Below are positions 27,987 through 37,139 of a stretch of 43,691 bases of DNA, piece after piece; position 1 is the stretch's first letter; every line of letters begins with the position of its first letter. The position numbers were made by a program, and so were the translations under genes. The notes under the pieces are model-generated. The model was not told where the DNA came from. It saw only the letters and a program-made list of their open reading frames with translations, and searched no databases. Origin of the DNA: Acidobacteriota bacterium (GTDB taxonomy: Bacteria; Acidobacteriota; Vicinamibacteria; Vicinamibacterales; CAVVIG01); NCBI GenBank assembly GCA_023265175.1, contig JAHFUI010000001.1, forward strand, positions 18,599 to 62,289. The letters are read 5' to 3'.

Positions 27987-29206
27987 TGCCGACGTTTCAT
28001 TACACGGCGGTCGACGATCTCGGCGAACGGTTAATGGGGACCGCTGTCGCCGATAACGAAGAGGCGCTCGCCGAAGGACTGCGCCGCGACGGGCGGTATC
28101 TGGTCGCAGCGTCAGCCGCGAAGAACATTCTTGGAATCGACCTGTCGCAGATTCGCGTCCTCGAGCGCGTGAACAGGCGCGACGTGATTTTTTTCACGTC
28201 GCAACTGTCGACGGTGACGACCACGGGCGGGAACCTGGTCGAAGGGCTCACCGATCTCGAGCTTCAGATCTCGAAGCGGCCGTTGAAAGAGATCGTCGCC
28301 GCGCTGCGCCGCGATCTCGAAAGCGGCATGAGCCTGTCGGCCGCGCTCTCCCGTCATCCGAAGGTCTTCAACGAGCTCTACATCAACATCGTCGCCGCGG
28401 GGGAAGCGACCGGAAAGCTCGACTCGACGCTCGACGATCTCGCGCGACAGCTCGAAGCGCAGGAAGAACTCATGGGCCGCATCCGCGAGATGGCGACCTA
28501 TCCGATCATCGTCGTCGTGATGATGTGCGCCCTTGGCACCGTGCTGGTCGGATTCACGATCCCGCGGTTCCTGCAGGTCTACGAACGGCTGGGCAGCCAG
28601 ATCACGCTGCCGCTGCCGACGCGGGCGGTGATGGCGTTCTCGAACGTCGTGCGCGGGTACTGGTATCTGATCCTGTCAGCGTTGATCACCGGCTTCGTCG
28701 CGCTGCGGATGTACACACAGAGTCCGGCCGGTGCGATCACGTTCGATCGCCTGGTGCTGCGGCTGCCGATTGTCGGCGAGCTGGTCCGAAAAATTGTGCT
28801 CTCGCGGTTCGCGCACTATTTCGGCACGTTACACGAGGCGGGTCTCGAGGTTGCGCCGTCGCTATCGCTTATGGAGCGGCTCATTGGCAACAAGTACTTG
28901 TCGCACCAGTTCCATCGGGCGATCGATCGCGTGATGGCCGGCGACTCGCTCTCGCGCGCGCTGCAGCGCGTCGGCGAATTTCCGCCTCTGGTCATCCAGA
29001 TGATCGCGCTCGGCGAGCGCACCGGTCAGATGAGCAAGTCCCTTGGCGACGTCCGACGCTACTTCGATCGCGAGGTCGATCGGACGCTGAAGCGATCGAT
29101 CACGCTCTTCGGCCCCATCATGTTAATCGTGCTCGCGGCGGTGTTCGTCATCATGGCGTTGGCCTTCTACTTGCCGATGTTTCAGATGTTGCAGGGGATC
29201 AAATGA
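27986..29206 (+). CDS. gspF: Inner-membrane platform protein GspF/MshG-like
   Basis: A 406-residue polytopic protein with two T2SSF domains (about 70-192 and 272-394) and three membrane helices (about 170-192, 220-245 and 375-398). Each domain has the family hallmark, GEATGKLDSTLDDLA and GERTGQMSKSLGDVRRYFDREV. The N-terminal MPTFHYTAVDDLGERLMG is the usual opening of the family. It rotates or transmits force between the ATPase and the growing pseudopilus. It overlaps gspE by 1 bp (TAATG) and the next prepilin gene by 4 bp. Confidence 0.94.
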   Translation: MPTFHYTAVDDLGERLMGTAVADNEEALAEGLRRDGRYLVAASAAKNILGIDLSQIRVLERVNRRDVIFFTSQLSTVTTTGGNLVEGLTDLELQISKRPLKEIVAALRRDLESGMSLSAALSRHPKVFNELYINIVAAGEATGKLDSTLDDLARQLEAQEELMGRIREMATYPIIVVVMMCALGTVLVGFTIPRFLQVYERLGSQITLPLPTRAVMAFSNVVRGYWYLILSALITGFVALRMYTQSPAGAITFDRLVLRLPIVGELVRKIVLSRFAHYFGTLHEAGLEVAPSLSLMERLIGNKYLSHQFHRAIDRVMAGDSLSRALQRVGEFPPLVIQMIALGERTGQMSKSLGDVRRYFDREVDRTLKRSITLFGPIMLIVLAAVFVIMALAFYLPMFQMLQGIK

Positions 29207-30021
29207 CGCCAACGTTGCGACGTACCTTGAAATCGGCTGTAGTGCAGGCCTTGAGGCCTGCCGTATCGGGCGGACCTAAACGTCCGAATGACGTCAAGAT
29301 GTCCGGCTTCACGCTCATCGAGCTGATTGTGATCATCGCGGTCCTGGGCATCATCGCGACGGCGCTCACGCCGGCCATCGTCCAGCGGATCATGGACACG
29401 CGGATCGACACCACGCGGGAAGAGGAGCGAAGTCTGTACGAAGCGATGATCGGGCGTTCCGATCAGCCGGGCAACTTCGGGTTCGTGGGCGATCTGGGCC
29501 GCCTCCCGACAAGCTTTACAGAGCTGGTTCAGTCCACCGGCATGCCGGTGTACACAACGGCGACCCAGGGGAACGTCGGGATGGGGTGGAGAGGTCCGTA
29601 TGTCAACGTCGGGAATTCCGCCGCCGACTACCTGACCGATGCGTGGGGACGCGCCTACACCGGCGCGTCAACCGGACAGGTTCATAGCGCCGGGCCGGAC
29701 GGTACCGCCGGCAACAGCGACGACATTGTCTATCCGCCGAGTGCGCCGGTCATCACCGGGCGCGTGATCGTTACCGTGAAGACGATGCAAGGGAACAAGA
29801 TTGTCGTCGACCCGTCGGGATACAGCGTCGCGCTCTATTACTCGAACAGCGGCGTCCAGGCCACGCTGACCGATGCCGCCTCCACGTTTGTGTTCGACAA
29901 CGTCCCGATGGGGCTGCACAGGATTCAGGTCATCAAGATCTCGAACGGCGCGATTCAGGCGCAGGAAACGATTACCTCGCAGGGCAAAGGCGTGACGACG
30001 ACGGTCGAGGAGTGGTTTTGA
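29203..30021 (+). CDS. GspG-like prepilin with C-terminal beta domain
   Basis: A 272-residue prepilin coupled to gspF. The leader is 35 residues if translation starts at ATG 29203 (4-bp overlap), or only three (MSG) from ATG 29299. The mature protein begins FTLIEL and the head contains WRGPYVN, DAWGRAYTG and SAGPDGTAGNSDDIVYP, the GspG calcium-loop end. Unlike the array members it continues for about 90 residues (from VITGRVIVTVKT) as a beta-rich domain resembling carboxypeptidase-regulatory/Cna-B-like modules. It is probably the main or tip pilin of the machine, as GspG normally follows GspF. Confidence 0.86.
   Translation: MTPTLRRTLKSAVVQALRPAVSGGPKRPNDVKMSGFTLIELIVIIAVLGIIATALTPAIVQRIMDTRIDTTREEERSLYEAMIGRSDQPGNFGFVGDLGRLPTSFTELVQSTGMPVYTTATQGNVGMGWRGPYVNVGNSAADYLTDAWGRAYTGASTGQVHSAGPDGTAGNSDDIVYPPSAPVITGRVIVTVKTMQGNKIVVDPSGYSVALYYSNSGVQATLTDAASTFVFDNVPMGLHRIQVIKISNGAIQAQETITSQGKGVTTTVEEWF
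29235..29290. repeat. GCAGGCCTNAGGCCTGC-type dispersed palindrome in a prepilin leader
   Basis: TGTAGTGCAGGCCTTGAGGCCTGCCG followed by GGCGGACCTAAACGTCCG makes two small inverted repeats. This resembles the GTAGTGCRGGCCT dispersed palindromes often seen between genes in acidobacterial-type genomes. Here it falls in the part encoding the prepilin leader, so it is either translated and cleaved off or untranslated if ATG 29299 is used. Confidence 0.6.
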
Positions 30022-30024
30022 GGA

Positions 30025-30104
30025 ACCACCAAGGACACGATGGACACAAAGGAAACCTAAATGGCCTTATCTTCGTGTCCTTGGTGTCCTTTGTGGTGCC
30101 TCAG
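30025..30104. repeat. ACCACCAAG-type 9-mer hairpin
   Basis: The left arm ACCACCAAGGACACGATGG and onward pairs with the right arm TCGTGTCCTTGGTGTCCTTTGTGGTG. Each arm is made of 9-bp units. It lies between convergent genes (prepilin on plus, GGDEF protein on minus) and is well placed to act as a two-way terminator. Confidence 0.9.
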
Positions 30105-30131
30105 CGCTGCTACGCACAACGGAAAGTCGCG

Positions 30132-31160
30132 TTAGACTTCGGCCCGGATGTGGGCCGTCTTCGACAGGCCATCCAATCGCTCGACGCGGTTACGGCCGCG
30201 TTGCTTGGCTCGCTCGACGGCCGCTTCGGCTTCCGCCAAGAATCGATCGGGGTCGACCACGTCGCCGATCTCCACATTGACATTCACGACCGCGGCGCTC
30301 AAGGTGACGGGCACCGGCAGGTCCGTGCGGTGATCCATGGACCTGAGGCGCTCTTCGACCGTGTTTCGCACGCGTTCGGCCAGTTCGGCGGCGTCGTCCC
30401 CATCGGTGCGCGACAGGAGCACGACAATCGAATCCTCTGAGTGCCGCGCGACCCAATCGTGCTGGCGGAAGTATTGGCGGATGAGAATCCCCAACCGTTC
30501 GAGAATCTTGTCGCCGACCCCATAGCCGTGGTCCTTGTTGATCGCCGAGAGTTGATCGACGTCGAACAAGATCAGCGACATCGCATAGCCGAAGCGTCCC
30601 GCGCGCACGACTTCCTTCGCCAACACGGCGTCGAACAGCGGCCGCGTGTACAGCGTTGTCAGGCGGTCGGTGATCGTCAGGTCGCTCGGTTCCGTGTGCG
30701 TGCGCTCGGTGTAGGTGCCGAGGAGATCGAACGATGCCCGACGAACGAGCTGCGCGACGAGCGGCCATGGCTCGGTGGTGGCCCCGAAGGTTTCATCGAG
30801 CGCGAGCTCGTCGAGCGCCGTTCGCTCGGTCAAGTAAACGAACGTGAACAGGCGTTCCATCGGGAGCGCGCGCTCCAGGATCAGGTTGTGCAGGTCCGCG
30901 ACGAATCTGCCGCGTGGCTCGAGCTGGCCGTCGCGGACCGCGAAGGCGAGCAGCTGCGCCAGGATCTCGCCGATGCGGCGGCAATAGTCGGGGTCGAGCG
31001 ATTCCGATCCGCTGAACGGAAAGATGGCGACGGTGTCGGCGGCAATCTGGTCCAGGCGATCAACCAGCCGTCCGGCAATCCTCTCGCGCAGATCGTGCTG
31101 AATGCCTCCGCCATCTCCGGTGGCGAATCCCGGGTCGATCGGATCCACGGTATCAGACAT
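30132..31160 (-). CDS. Degenerate GGDEF protein, probable c-di-GMP receptor
   Basis: A 342-residue cytoplasmic protein with an all-helical N-terminal region (about 1-160) of unknown type and a C-terminal GGDEF domain (about 163-330, opening DRLTTLYTRPLF). The signature loop reads SEDSI at 241-245 where active enzymes have GGDEF/GGEEF, so diguanylate cyclase activity is unlikely. However the inhibitory I-site RQHD (232-235) is intact and at the exact 5-residue spacing, so the domain should still bind c-di-GMP. It is divergent from the second assembly ATPase, with 259 bp between them. No membrane helix or sensor domain was recognised. Confidence 0.85.
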   Translation of the reverse strand: MSDTVDPIDPGFATGDGGGIQHDLRERIAGRLVDRLDQIAADTVAIFPFSGSESLDPDYCRRIGEILAQLLAFAVRDGQLEPRGRFVADLHNLILERALPMERLFTFVYLTERTALDELALDETFGATTEPWPLVAQLVRRASFDLLGTYTERTHTEPSDLTITDRLTTLYTRPLFDAVLAKEVVRAGRFGYAMSLILFDVDQLSAINKDHGYGVGDKILERLGILIRQYFRQHDWVARHSEDSIVVLLSRTDGDDAAELAERVRNTVEERLRSMDHRTDLPVPVTLSAAVVNVNVEIGDVVDPDRFLAEAEAAVERAKQRGRNRVERLDGLSKTAHIRAEV

Positions 31161-31174
31161 GTTCCCCCACTTGA

Positions 31175-31196
31175 CCGCTCGCAGGCAAGCGAGCGG
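31175..31196. other. Hairpin in the leader of the GGDEF-protein gene
   Basis: CCGCTCGC and GCGAGCGG form a perfect 8-bp stem with a 6-base loop, 15 bp upstream of the GGDEF gene's start on the minus strand. No T-tract follows, so it is not a classic terminator. It might be a regulatory stem or operator in the divergent region. No c-di-GMP riboswitch core was found here. Confidence 0.5.
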
Positions 31197-31419
31197 CTCC
31201 GGACGGCTGCCATCAACAGAAGCCGAGCAACCGTGCGCAGCGACGTGCGATGGCGTGCACGTTGCCGCCGGACTTGTCGCCCGTCTGAGACAAGTGTCTG
31301 GAAAGGCGCCACTCTACTGACGGATGAGGTTGAATGCTTGGGTTTGTTATTGATCGGCTGGTGACACATCAATAGAATCAGCAGTTCGGAGATGTCCAGC
31401 TTCGGAAGGGAACCTGGGT

Positions 31420-33438
31420 TTGCGCAAGAAAATCGGTGAGTGCCTGATTCAGGCGGGCCTTATCACGGAAGACGATCTGCAGACCGCGCTGGTCGAGCAC
31501 AAGCGCACCGGCGAGCGGCTTGGTGTCGTCCTCGTGCGGATGAACCTCGCCACCGAAAAGCAGATCGCCAAGGCGCTCGCGTTGCAGCTCGGGTTCCCCT
31601 ATGTCAACCTCGCGGAGAATCCGCCCGACCCGACCGCGATCGTCCTCATCCCGAAGGAAGTGTCGATGAAGCGTGTCTGCATCGCCGTCGGTCTGGAGAA
31701 GAACCTCCTGACCGTCGCGATGTCCGACCCGCTGCTGTTCAGCCTCGTTCAGGATCTCGAGTTCCAGACCGGCTATCGCATCAAACAGGTGGTGGCGACG
31801 CGCGGCGACATACTCGAGGCCATTCAGATCGGCTACCCCGACAAGGCGCTGGCGCGCACGACCCAGCCCGGCGTGGATCTGCAGGTTGTTACGCCCCTGC
31901 AGCCGGCGCGCACTCGCGGCGGCGCACCCGGCGTCGAGCCGCCATCTGAAACCGCGCTGGCCAAGCGTCTCGAAGAGGAAGTCTTCGAGCCGGTCGCCGG
32001 CCTCAAGGAACGCAGCGAAGCGACGCCGATCATCGACCTCGTCGATTTGGTCGTCAAGAGCGCGATCAAGAGCAAGGCGAGCGACGTGCACGTGGAGCCG
32101 ATGGAAAAGGGGGTCCTCATCCGGCACCGCCTCGACGGGCTGCTCAAAGAGGTGATGGATCTGCCCAGGTGGGTCCATGAAGGCCTCATCGCGCGGCTCA
32201 AGATCCTGGCGGGGATGGACATCGCCGAAAAGCGTCTGCCGCAGGACGGCCGCCTGCGCTCGATGGTCGAAGACGGCGTGGCCGTCGACTTCCGCGTCTC
32301 GACGCTCCGCACGCTATTCGGCGAAAAGGTCGTTATGCGCGTGCTCGATCACCGCAAGGGCGTGCCCGCCCTCGAGGAGATCGGCATGTCGGCGTCCGCG
32401 CTGGAGGAAATGCGGCAGTTCCTCAAGCATCAGCACGGCATGATTCTGGTCGTCGGCCCCACCGGGAGCGGCAAGACGACGACGCTCAGCTCGGCGCTGG
32501 CGGCGGTCAGGTCCGAGAAGACCAACATCATCACGATTGAAGATCCCGTCGAGTACCAGATCCCCGGCGTCAACCAGACGCAAATCAACGAGAAGATCAA
32601 GCTCACGTTCGCCAGCGCCCTGCGATCGATCCTGCGCCAGGACCCCGACGTCATTCTGATCGGCGAGATCCGCGACTCGGAGACCGCGAAGATCGCGATG
32701 CAGGCGGCGCAGACCGGGCATCTCGTCCTCTCCACGCTCCACACCGACGACGCGCCGTCGTGCGTGACGCGGTTGATGGACATCGGGGCCGAACCGTACG
32801 TGATCGCGTCGGCGCTGGTCGGCGTCGTGGCGCAGCGGCTCGTCCGGCGGTTGTGCGGGAACTGCCGCCGTCAGTACACGCCGGCGGCCGACACGCTGCG
32901 CGCGCTCAACATCGCGGATGCCGACGCCTCGTCGATTCCGTTCTACAAGTCGGTCGGCTGCGATCAGTGCAATCACACCGGTTATCGCGGGCGCATCGGG
33001 ATCTACGAGGTGATGCGCGTCACCGATAAAGTGCGGCGGTTGATCGCGTCAAGGGCGCCGGAAGATCAGATCCGCGAGGCGGCCATCGGCGGCGGCATGA
33101 TCAGCCTTGGAGAAGATGGGTTGTCCAAGGTGAAGAGCGGCGTCACCACGCCCGAAGAGCTGCTGCGCGTCGTCACCGAAGTGCGCGAGATGCGGACGCT
33201 CTGCCCGGCGTGCGGATCGGCGGTCGGCGTCGACTTCGTCGCGTGCCCGCAGTGCGGCAAGCGCATCGGCGGGGGATGTCCGCATTGCGGACGCGCGCTG
33301 CAGCCTGGCTGGCAGTTCTGTCCGTATTGCACCCGGAGCACCGAGGTCAAACGAACGCCCAAACGCCTGCGCGACCGCGAGGAGCGCGAAGGACGCCGCG
33401 AGTTGCCACCCGCCAACGTGGCTGAGTTCAAAAAGTAG
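31420..33438 (+). CDS. Second assembly ATPase (GspE/PilB-like) with C-terminal zinc ribbons
   Basis: A 672-residue motor ATPase. The N-terminus has two MshEN-like c-di-GMP motifs (about 2-27 and 33-56). The core has Walker A GPTGSGKTT (346-354), Walker B DVILIGEIRDSETA and a C-x2-C pair of zinc knuckles (C479/C482, C514/C517). After the normal end (about residue 590) there is an extra tail with four more CxxC pairs (C595/C598, C609/C612, C620/C623, C634/C637) forming two zinc ribbons, then a charged stretch. The tail is not usual for this family. TTG 31420 has GGAAGGG upstream. It could serve a retractable or alternative pilus or replace GspE in some state. Confidence 0.91.
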   Translation: MRKKIGECLIQAGLITEDDLQTALVEHKRTGERLGVVLVRMNLATEKQIAKALALQLGFPYVNLAENPPDPTAIVLIPKEVSMKRVCIAVGLEKNLLTVAMSDPLLFSLVQDLEFQTGYRIKQVVATRGDILEAIQIGYPDKALARTTQPGVDLQVVTPLQPARTRGGAPGVEPPSETALAKRLEEEVFEPVAGLKERSEATPIIDLVDLVVKSAIKSKASDVHVEPMEKGVLIRHRLDGLLKEVMDLPRWVHEGLIARLKILAGMDIAEKRLPQDGRLRSMVEDGVAVDFRVSTLRTLFGEKVVMRVLDHRKGVPALEEIGMSASALEEMRQFLKHQHGMILVVGPTGSGKTTTLSSALAAVRSEKTNIITIEDPVEYQIPGVNQTQINEKIKLTFASALRSILRQDPDVILIGEIRDSETAKIAMQAAQTGHLVLSTLHTDDAPSCVTRLMDIGAEPYVIASALVGVVAQRLVRRLCGNCRRQYTPAADTLRALNIADADASSIPFYKSVGCDQCNHTGYRGRIGIYEVMRVTDKVRRLIASRAPEDQIREAAIGGGMISLGEDGLSKVKSGVTTPEELLRVVTEVREMRTLCPACGSAVGVDFVACPQCGKRIGGGCPHCGRALQPGWQFCPYCTRSTEVKRTPKRLRDREEREGRRELPPANVAEFKK

Positions 33439-33441
33439 CCG

Positions 33442-34263
33442 TTGGCCCTCAAGAATTATTACGAGCTGCTGGACATCGCGCCGTCTTCATCAGCCGACGA
33501 GGTGAAGAAGGCGTTTCGTCTGCAAATCGCCCGGTACCATCCCGACAAAGTTCAGCACCTCGGGAAAGAATTCCAGGCCATGGCGGCGGACCGCGCCGCC
33601 GAGCTGACCGAGGCGTATCGCATCCTCTCGGACGAGGCGCTGCGGGCGGATTACGATCGCGCGCGCGGCAACGCCGCTGCGGCACCGGCTCCTCTTGCTC
33701 CCGTCGCCGCCGCCAAGGGCGGTGCGGCTCAGGAGTCGGCGCCGGCCCCAGCGGCGGAGCCGGCGGCCGAGCCGCCGGGGCCCTCGGCAGGCGCGCAGTT
33801 CTCCAAGGAGCGCGCGAGCCGCGACGACTTCGTCAAAAAAGCGGCGATCGGCCGCTTCCGTCAAGCGCTGGCCGCATCCGGCACCGGCTACGACGAGGCG
33901 CCGGTGAAGGGGTTCGACATGGCGTGCGTGCCGAAAACGAAGTTGTTCGCGCGCAAGAAAGGGCCGCGGCTGCTCCTGCGGCTCGTGTCACGCGTCGACG
34001 GCGAGGCACTCAACGACACGTGGACGCAGGCGACGAAATGGAACGTGCCCGCGCAAGAGGAGATCTGCGTGTTCCTGCTCGGATCGTCGATCGCGCCGCC
34101 GCGGGAGCTGGCTGCCGCCATCGCCGAACAGCGCAAGAAGCCGGCGCGCGGGGCCAAGATCACGCTGATCCCGGTCGATCAGCGCGATTGGGACGCCCAC
34201 GTGCCGGTCGACGCACCGGGTGTCTGCAAGAGCCTGCTCGCGAAGTTGAAAAGCGGATCGTAG
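33442..34263 (+). CDS. J-domain (DnaJ-like) protein
   Basis: A 273-residue protein. Residues 4-75 form a J domain with YYELLDIAPSSSADEVKKAF and the HPD tripeptide at 33-35 that stimulates DnaK/Hsp70. A Pro/Ala-rich linker (76-118) leads to a C-terminal domain (about 125-270) that I do not recognise; it has none of the DnaJ zinc finger or client-binding parts. It starts at TTG 33442, 3 bp after the zinc-ribbon ATPase stop, so it is likely co-transcribed with it. It may recruit Hsp70 to the ATPase or pilus, which is inference from position only. Confidence 0.88.
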   Translation: MALKNYYELLDIAPSSSADEVKKAFRLQIARYHPDKVQHLGKEFQAMAADRAAELTEAYRILSDEALRADYDRARGNAAAAPAPLAPVAAAKGGAAQESAPAPAAEPAAEPPGPSAGAQFSKERASRDDFVKKAAIGRFRQALAASGTGYDEAPVKGFDMACVPKTKLFARKKGPRLLLRLVSRVDGEALNDTWTQATKWNVPAQEEICVFLLGSSIAPPRELAAAIAEQRKKPARGAKITLIPVDQRDWDAHVPVDAPGVCKSLLAKLKSGS

Positions 34264-34326
34264 TGGAACTCTCGCGCTGTCCTTGACGTATTCTTTCTTG
34301 TCGGGCCCGATTTCCTGACTGAACTT

Positions 34327-35013
<687 letters not shown>

Positions 35014-35102
35014 CAATTTACAATTTACAATTTGGAATTCACAACGCAAAGCCCGCGCGCTTTGAGACGCTTTGTAAATTGTGAATTGTAAATTGTGAAT
35101 TG
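35014..35102. repeat. CAATTTA heptamer hairpin
   Basis: The left arm has CAATTTACAATTTACAATTT and GGAATTCACAA; the right arm has TTTGTAAATTGTGAATTG and its repeat. The arms are made of 7-bp units and can pair to a long AT-rich stem with a GC-rich loop. The last copy supplies the TTG that begins the next open frame. Confidence 0.93.
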
Positions 35103-37139
35103 ATCGTGCGAAAGCTCACCGCCGGTGTGCTCGTTGGTTTCGTCGCGGCAGCCCTTGTCCTGACGGCGGACCGGCTGTGGACCCTCTTTGCCGGCGGCCT
35201 CGGACTGACCCCGCTCGACACCGTCGAGCTCAAGACGTACGACTGGCGGCTGTCGCGCACGGCGCGGCCGGAAAAGGCTCGCAAGGACATCGCGCTCGTC
35301 GAGATCGACGAGCGCTCGCTGCGCAATCTCCAACCGAATGCCGGCCGCTGGCCGTGGCCGCGCGTGGTGCACGCCGAGCTGATCGACTACTTGACCCGCG
35401 GTCACGCCAAGGTGATTGCGTACGACGTCGACTTCGCCGAGCCCGATACGCGGACCGGTTTCAAGTACGGCGAGTCGGTCATCTCGGGCACCGAGTCGGA
35501 CCGCGATCTCGCCGCGTCAATCGCGCACGCCGGCAACGTGATCCTGCTGGCGGATGCGACGTACGAGGCGCAGGAAGGCGTCAGCGCGCCGATGGCCGAC
35601 TCCGGACTGCATCTCGACAGCTCCGGCGTCACCGAACGCCGCGTCGTCTTTCCGCCGTTCAGGGCGATCAGCGATGTCGCAGCCGGTCTGGGTCACAACC
35701 TGTTCGTGCTCGACGCGGACGGTCCGCTTCGTCACGGCGTTCCGTTCGTACGGTCCGGTCGGCTCGTGCTCCCGTCGCTCGGGGTTGTCGCCGCGCTTCG
35801 AGCCGGCGGCATCGCAGCGGCCGACGTTCGCGCGAACGATGGCTTCGTCGACATCGGTACCCGCAAAATGCCGCAGGAGTGGCGTCGTGTGAGCTCCTCG
35901 TCCGGAACCACGGACTATCAATGGGCCCTGATCAATTTTCGCGGGCCGGCGTTCCTCCCTGGTTCCACGAGCCGTCCATACGCCTCGTATTCGTTCTGGG
36001 ATTTGCTGTACTCCGAAGAGCAGATTCGCGCGAGGGTCACACCAGACATCGACCCGTCGGTCTTCCGCGACAAGACGGTGTTCGTCGGCGTGACGGCCGC
36101 AGGACTGTTTGACGTATTCGAAACGCCGTTTTCGGGCGGCAAGATGCCGGGCATCCAGGTGCAGGCAGCGGTCGCCGACGACATCCTGTCCAACCGGTTC
36201 ATGCGGCCGGCCAGTCGCACGACGACAGCCGCTGGCGTCATTGCCGGCGGTCTCGCGGTCGGCCTGCTCGCGACGATCGTGCCGCCCTGGTGGGCGGGGG
36301 CCGCGACGCTGGCCGCCATGTCGCTGTTCATCGCGCTGGCCATGCGCGTCTTCGCGGCCGGTTATTGGTTGAATGTGACGCAGCCGGCGCTCGCCGGCGC
36401 GCTCGCCCTGTTTGGCGGCGTCGCCTATCAGTACCTGGTCGAGGGGCGCGAGAAACGCAAGATGAAGAAGCTGTTCGGCCAGTACGTCTCGAAGGACGTC
36501 TACGATCAGCTCGTGGAGAACCCGGCGCTGGCACGCCTTGGCGGACAGCGGCGCGAGATGACGGTGCTCTTCTCCGATATCCGCGGCTTCACGACCGTCT
36601 CGGAGCGAGGGCAACCGGAGGAGATCGTCGCGCTCCTCAACGAGTACTTCACGCGAATGGTCGACATCGTGTTCCGCCACAAGGGTACGCTGGACAAGTT
36701 CGTCGGCGACATGGTGATGGCGCTCTTCGGCGCGCCGCTCGACGACCCCGACCACGCCGACCACGCGGTCGAGGCCGCGCTCGAGATGGTCGAGGCGCTT
36801 CAACAGCTGAACGCCGGCTGGAAAGCCCACGGACGTCCGGAGCTCGACATCGGCATCGGCATCAACACCGGGCCGATGATCGCCGGCAACATCGGCTCGG
36901 AAGCGATCATGAGCTACACCGTGATTGGCGACGCGGTGAACCTCGGCTCCCGGCTCGAATCGTTGAACAAACAGTATGGGACTCGCATTATCATCAGCGA
37001 TGCCACACGAGCGCGCGTGACCAGGCCCTATCGGTTCCGGCCGCTCGGCGACGTCGTCGTCAAGGGCAAATCGCGGCCGGTGGCGATTTTCGAAGTGGTT
37101 GGCCGCGCCGAACGCGCGGCGGAGGTGCAGCGAGCATGA
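35100..37139 (+). CDS. CHASE2-domain adenylate/guanylate cyclase
   Basis: A 679-residue membrane receptor cyclase. One N-terminal helix (about 7-24) leads to an extracytoplasmic CHASE2 sensor (about 40-365, with DIALVEIDERSL and FFRDKTVFVGV-like strands). Two or three helices follow (372-395, 400-418, 425-446), then a class III catalytic domain (about 485-650). Metal-binding aspartates are in FSDIRGFT (Asp493) and KFVGD (Asp537), with VIGDAVNLGSRLE further on. Substrate lysine in LDKFVGD suggests cAMP as the product. The TTG 35100 lies within a hairpin repeat, and GTG 35106 is a likely real start. It overlaps the peptidase gene by 4 bp. Confidence 0.92.
   Translation: MIVRKLTAGVLVGFVAAALVLTADRLWTLFAGGLGLTPLDTVELKTYDWRLSRTARPEKARKDIALVEIDERSLRNLQPNAGRWPWPRVVHAELIDYLTRGHAKVIAYDVDFAEPDTRTGFKYGESVISGTESDRDLAASIAHAGNVILLADATYEAQEGVSAPMADSGLHLDSSGVTERRVVFPPFRAISDVAAGLGHNLFVLDADGPLRHGVPFVRSGRLVLPSLGVVAALRAGGIAAADVRANDGFVDIGTRKMPQEWRRVSSSSGTTDYQWALINFRGPAFLPGSTSRPYASYSFWDLLYSEEQIRARVTPDIDPSVFRDKTVFVGVTAAGLFDVFETPFSGGKMPGIQVQAAVADDILSNRFMRPASRTTTAAGVIAGGLAVGLLATIVPPWWAGAATLAAMSLFIALAMRVFAAGYWLNVTQPALAGALALFGGVAYQYLVEGREKRKMKKLFGQYVSKDVYDQLVENPALARLGGQRREMTVLFSDIRGFTTVSERGQPEEIVALLNEYFTRMVDIVFRHKGTLDKFVGDMVMALFGAPLDDPDHADHAVEAALEMVEALQQLNAGWKAHGRPELDIGIGINTGPMIAGNIGSEAIMSYTVIGDAVNLGSRLESLNKQYGTRIIISDATRARVTRPYRFRPLGDVVVKGKSRPVAIFEVVGRAERAAEVQRA

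Noticed and set aside
31161-31419. Possible c-di-GMP riboswitch between the GGDEF gene and the second ATPase
   Set aside because: I searched by eye for the GEMM core and its tetraloop-receptor pattern and did not find it; only a simple hairpin is present.
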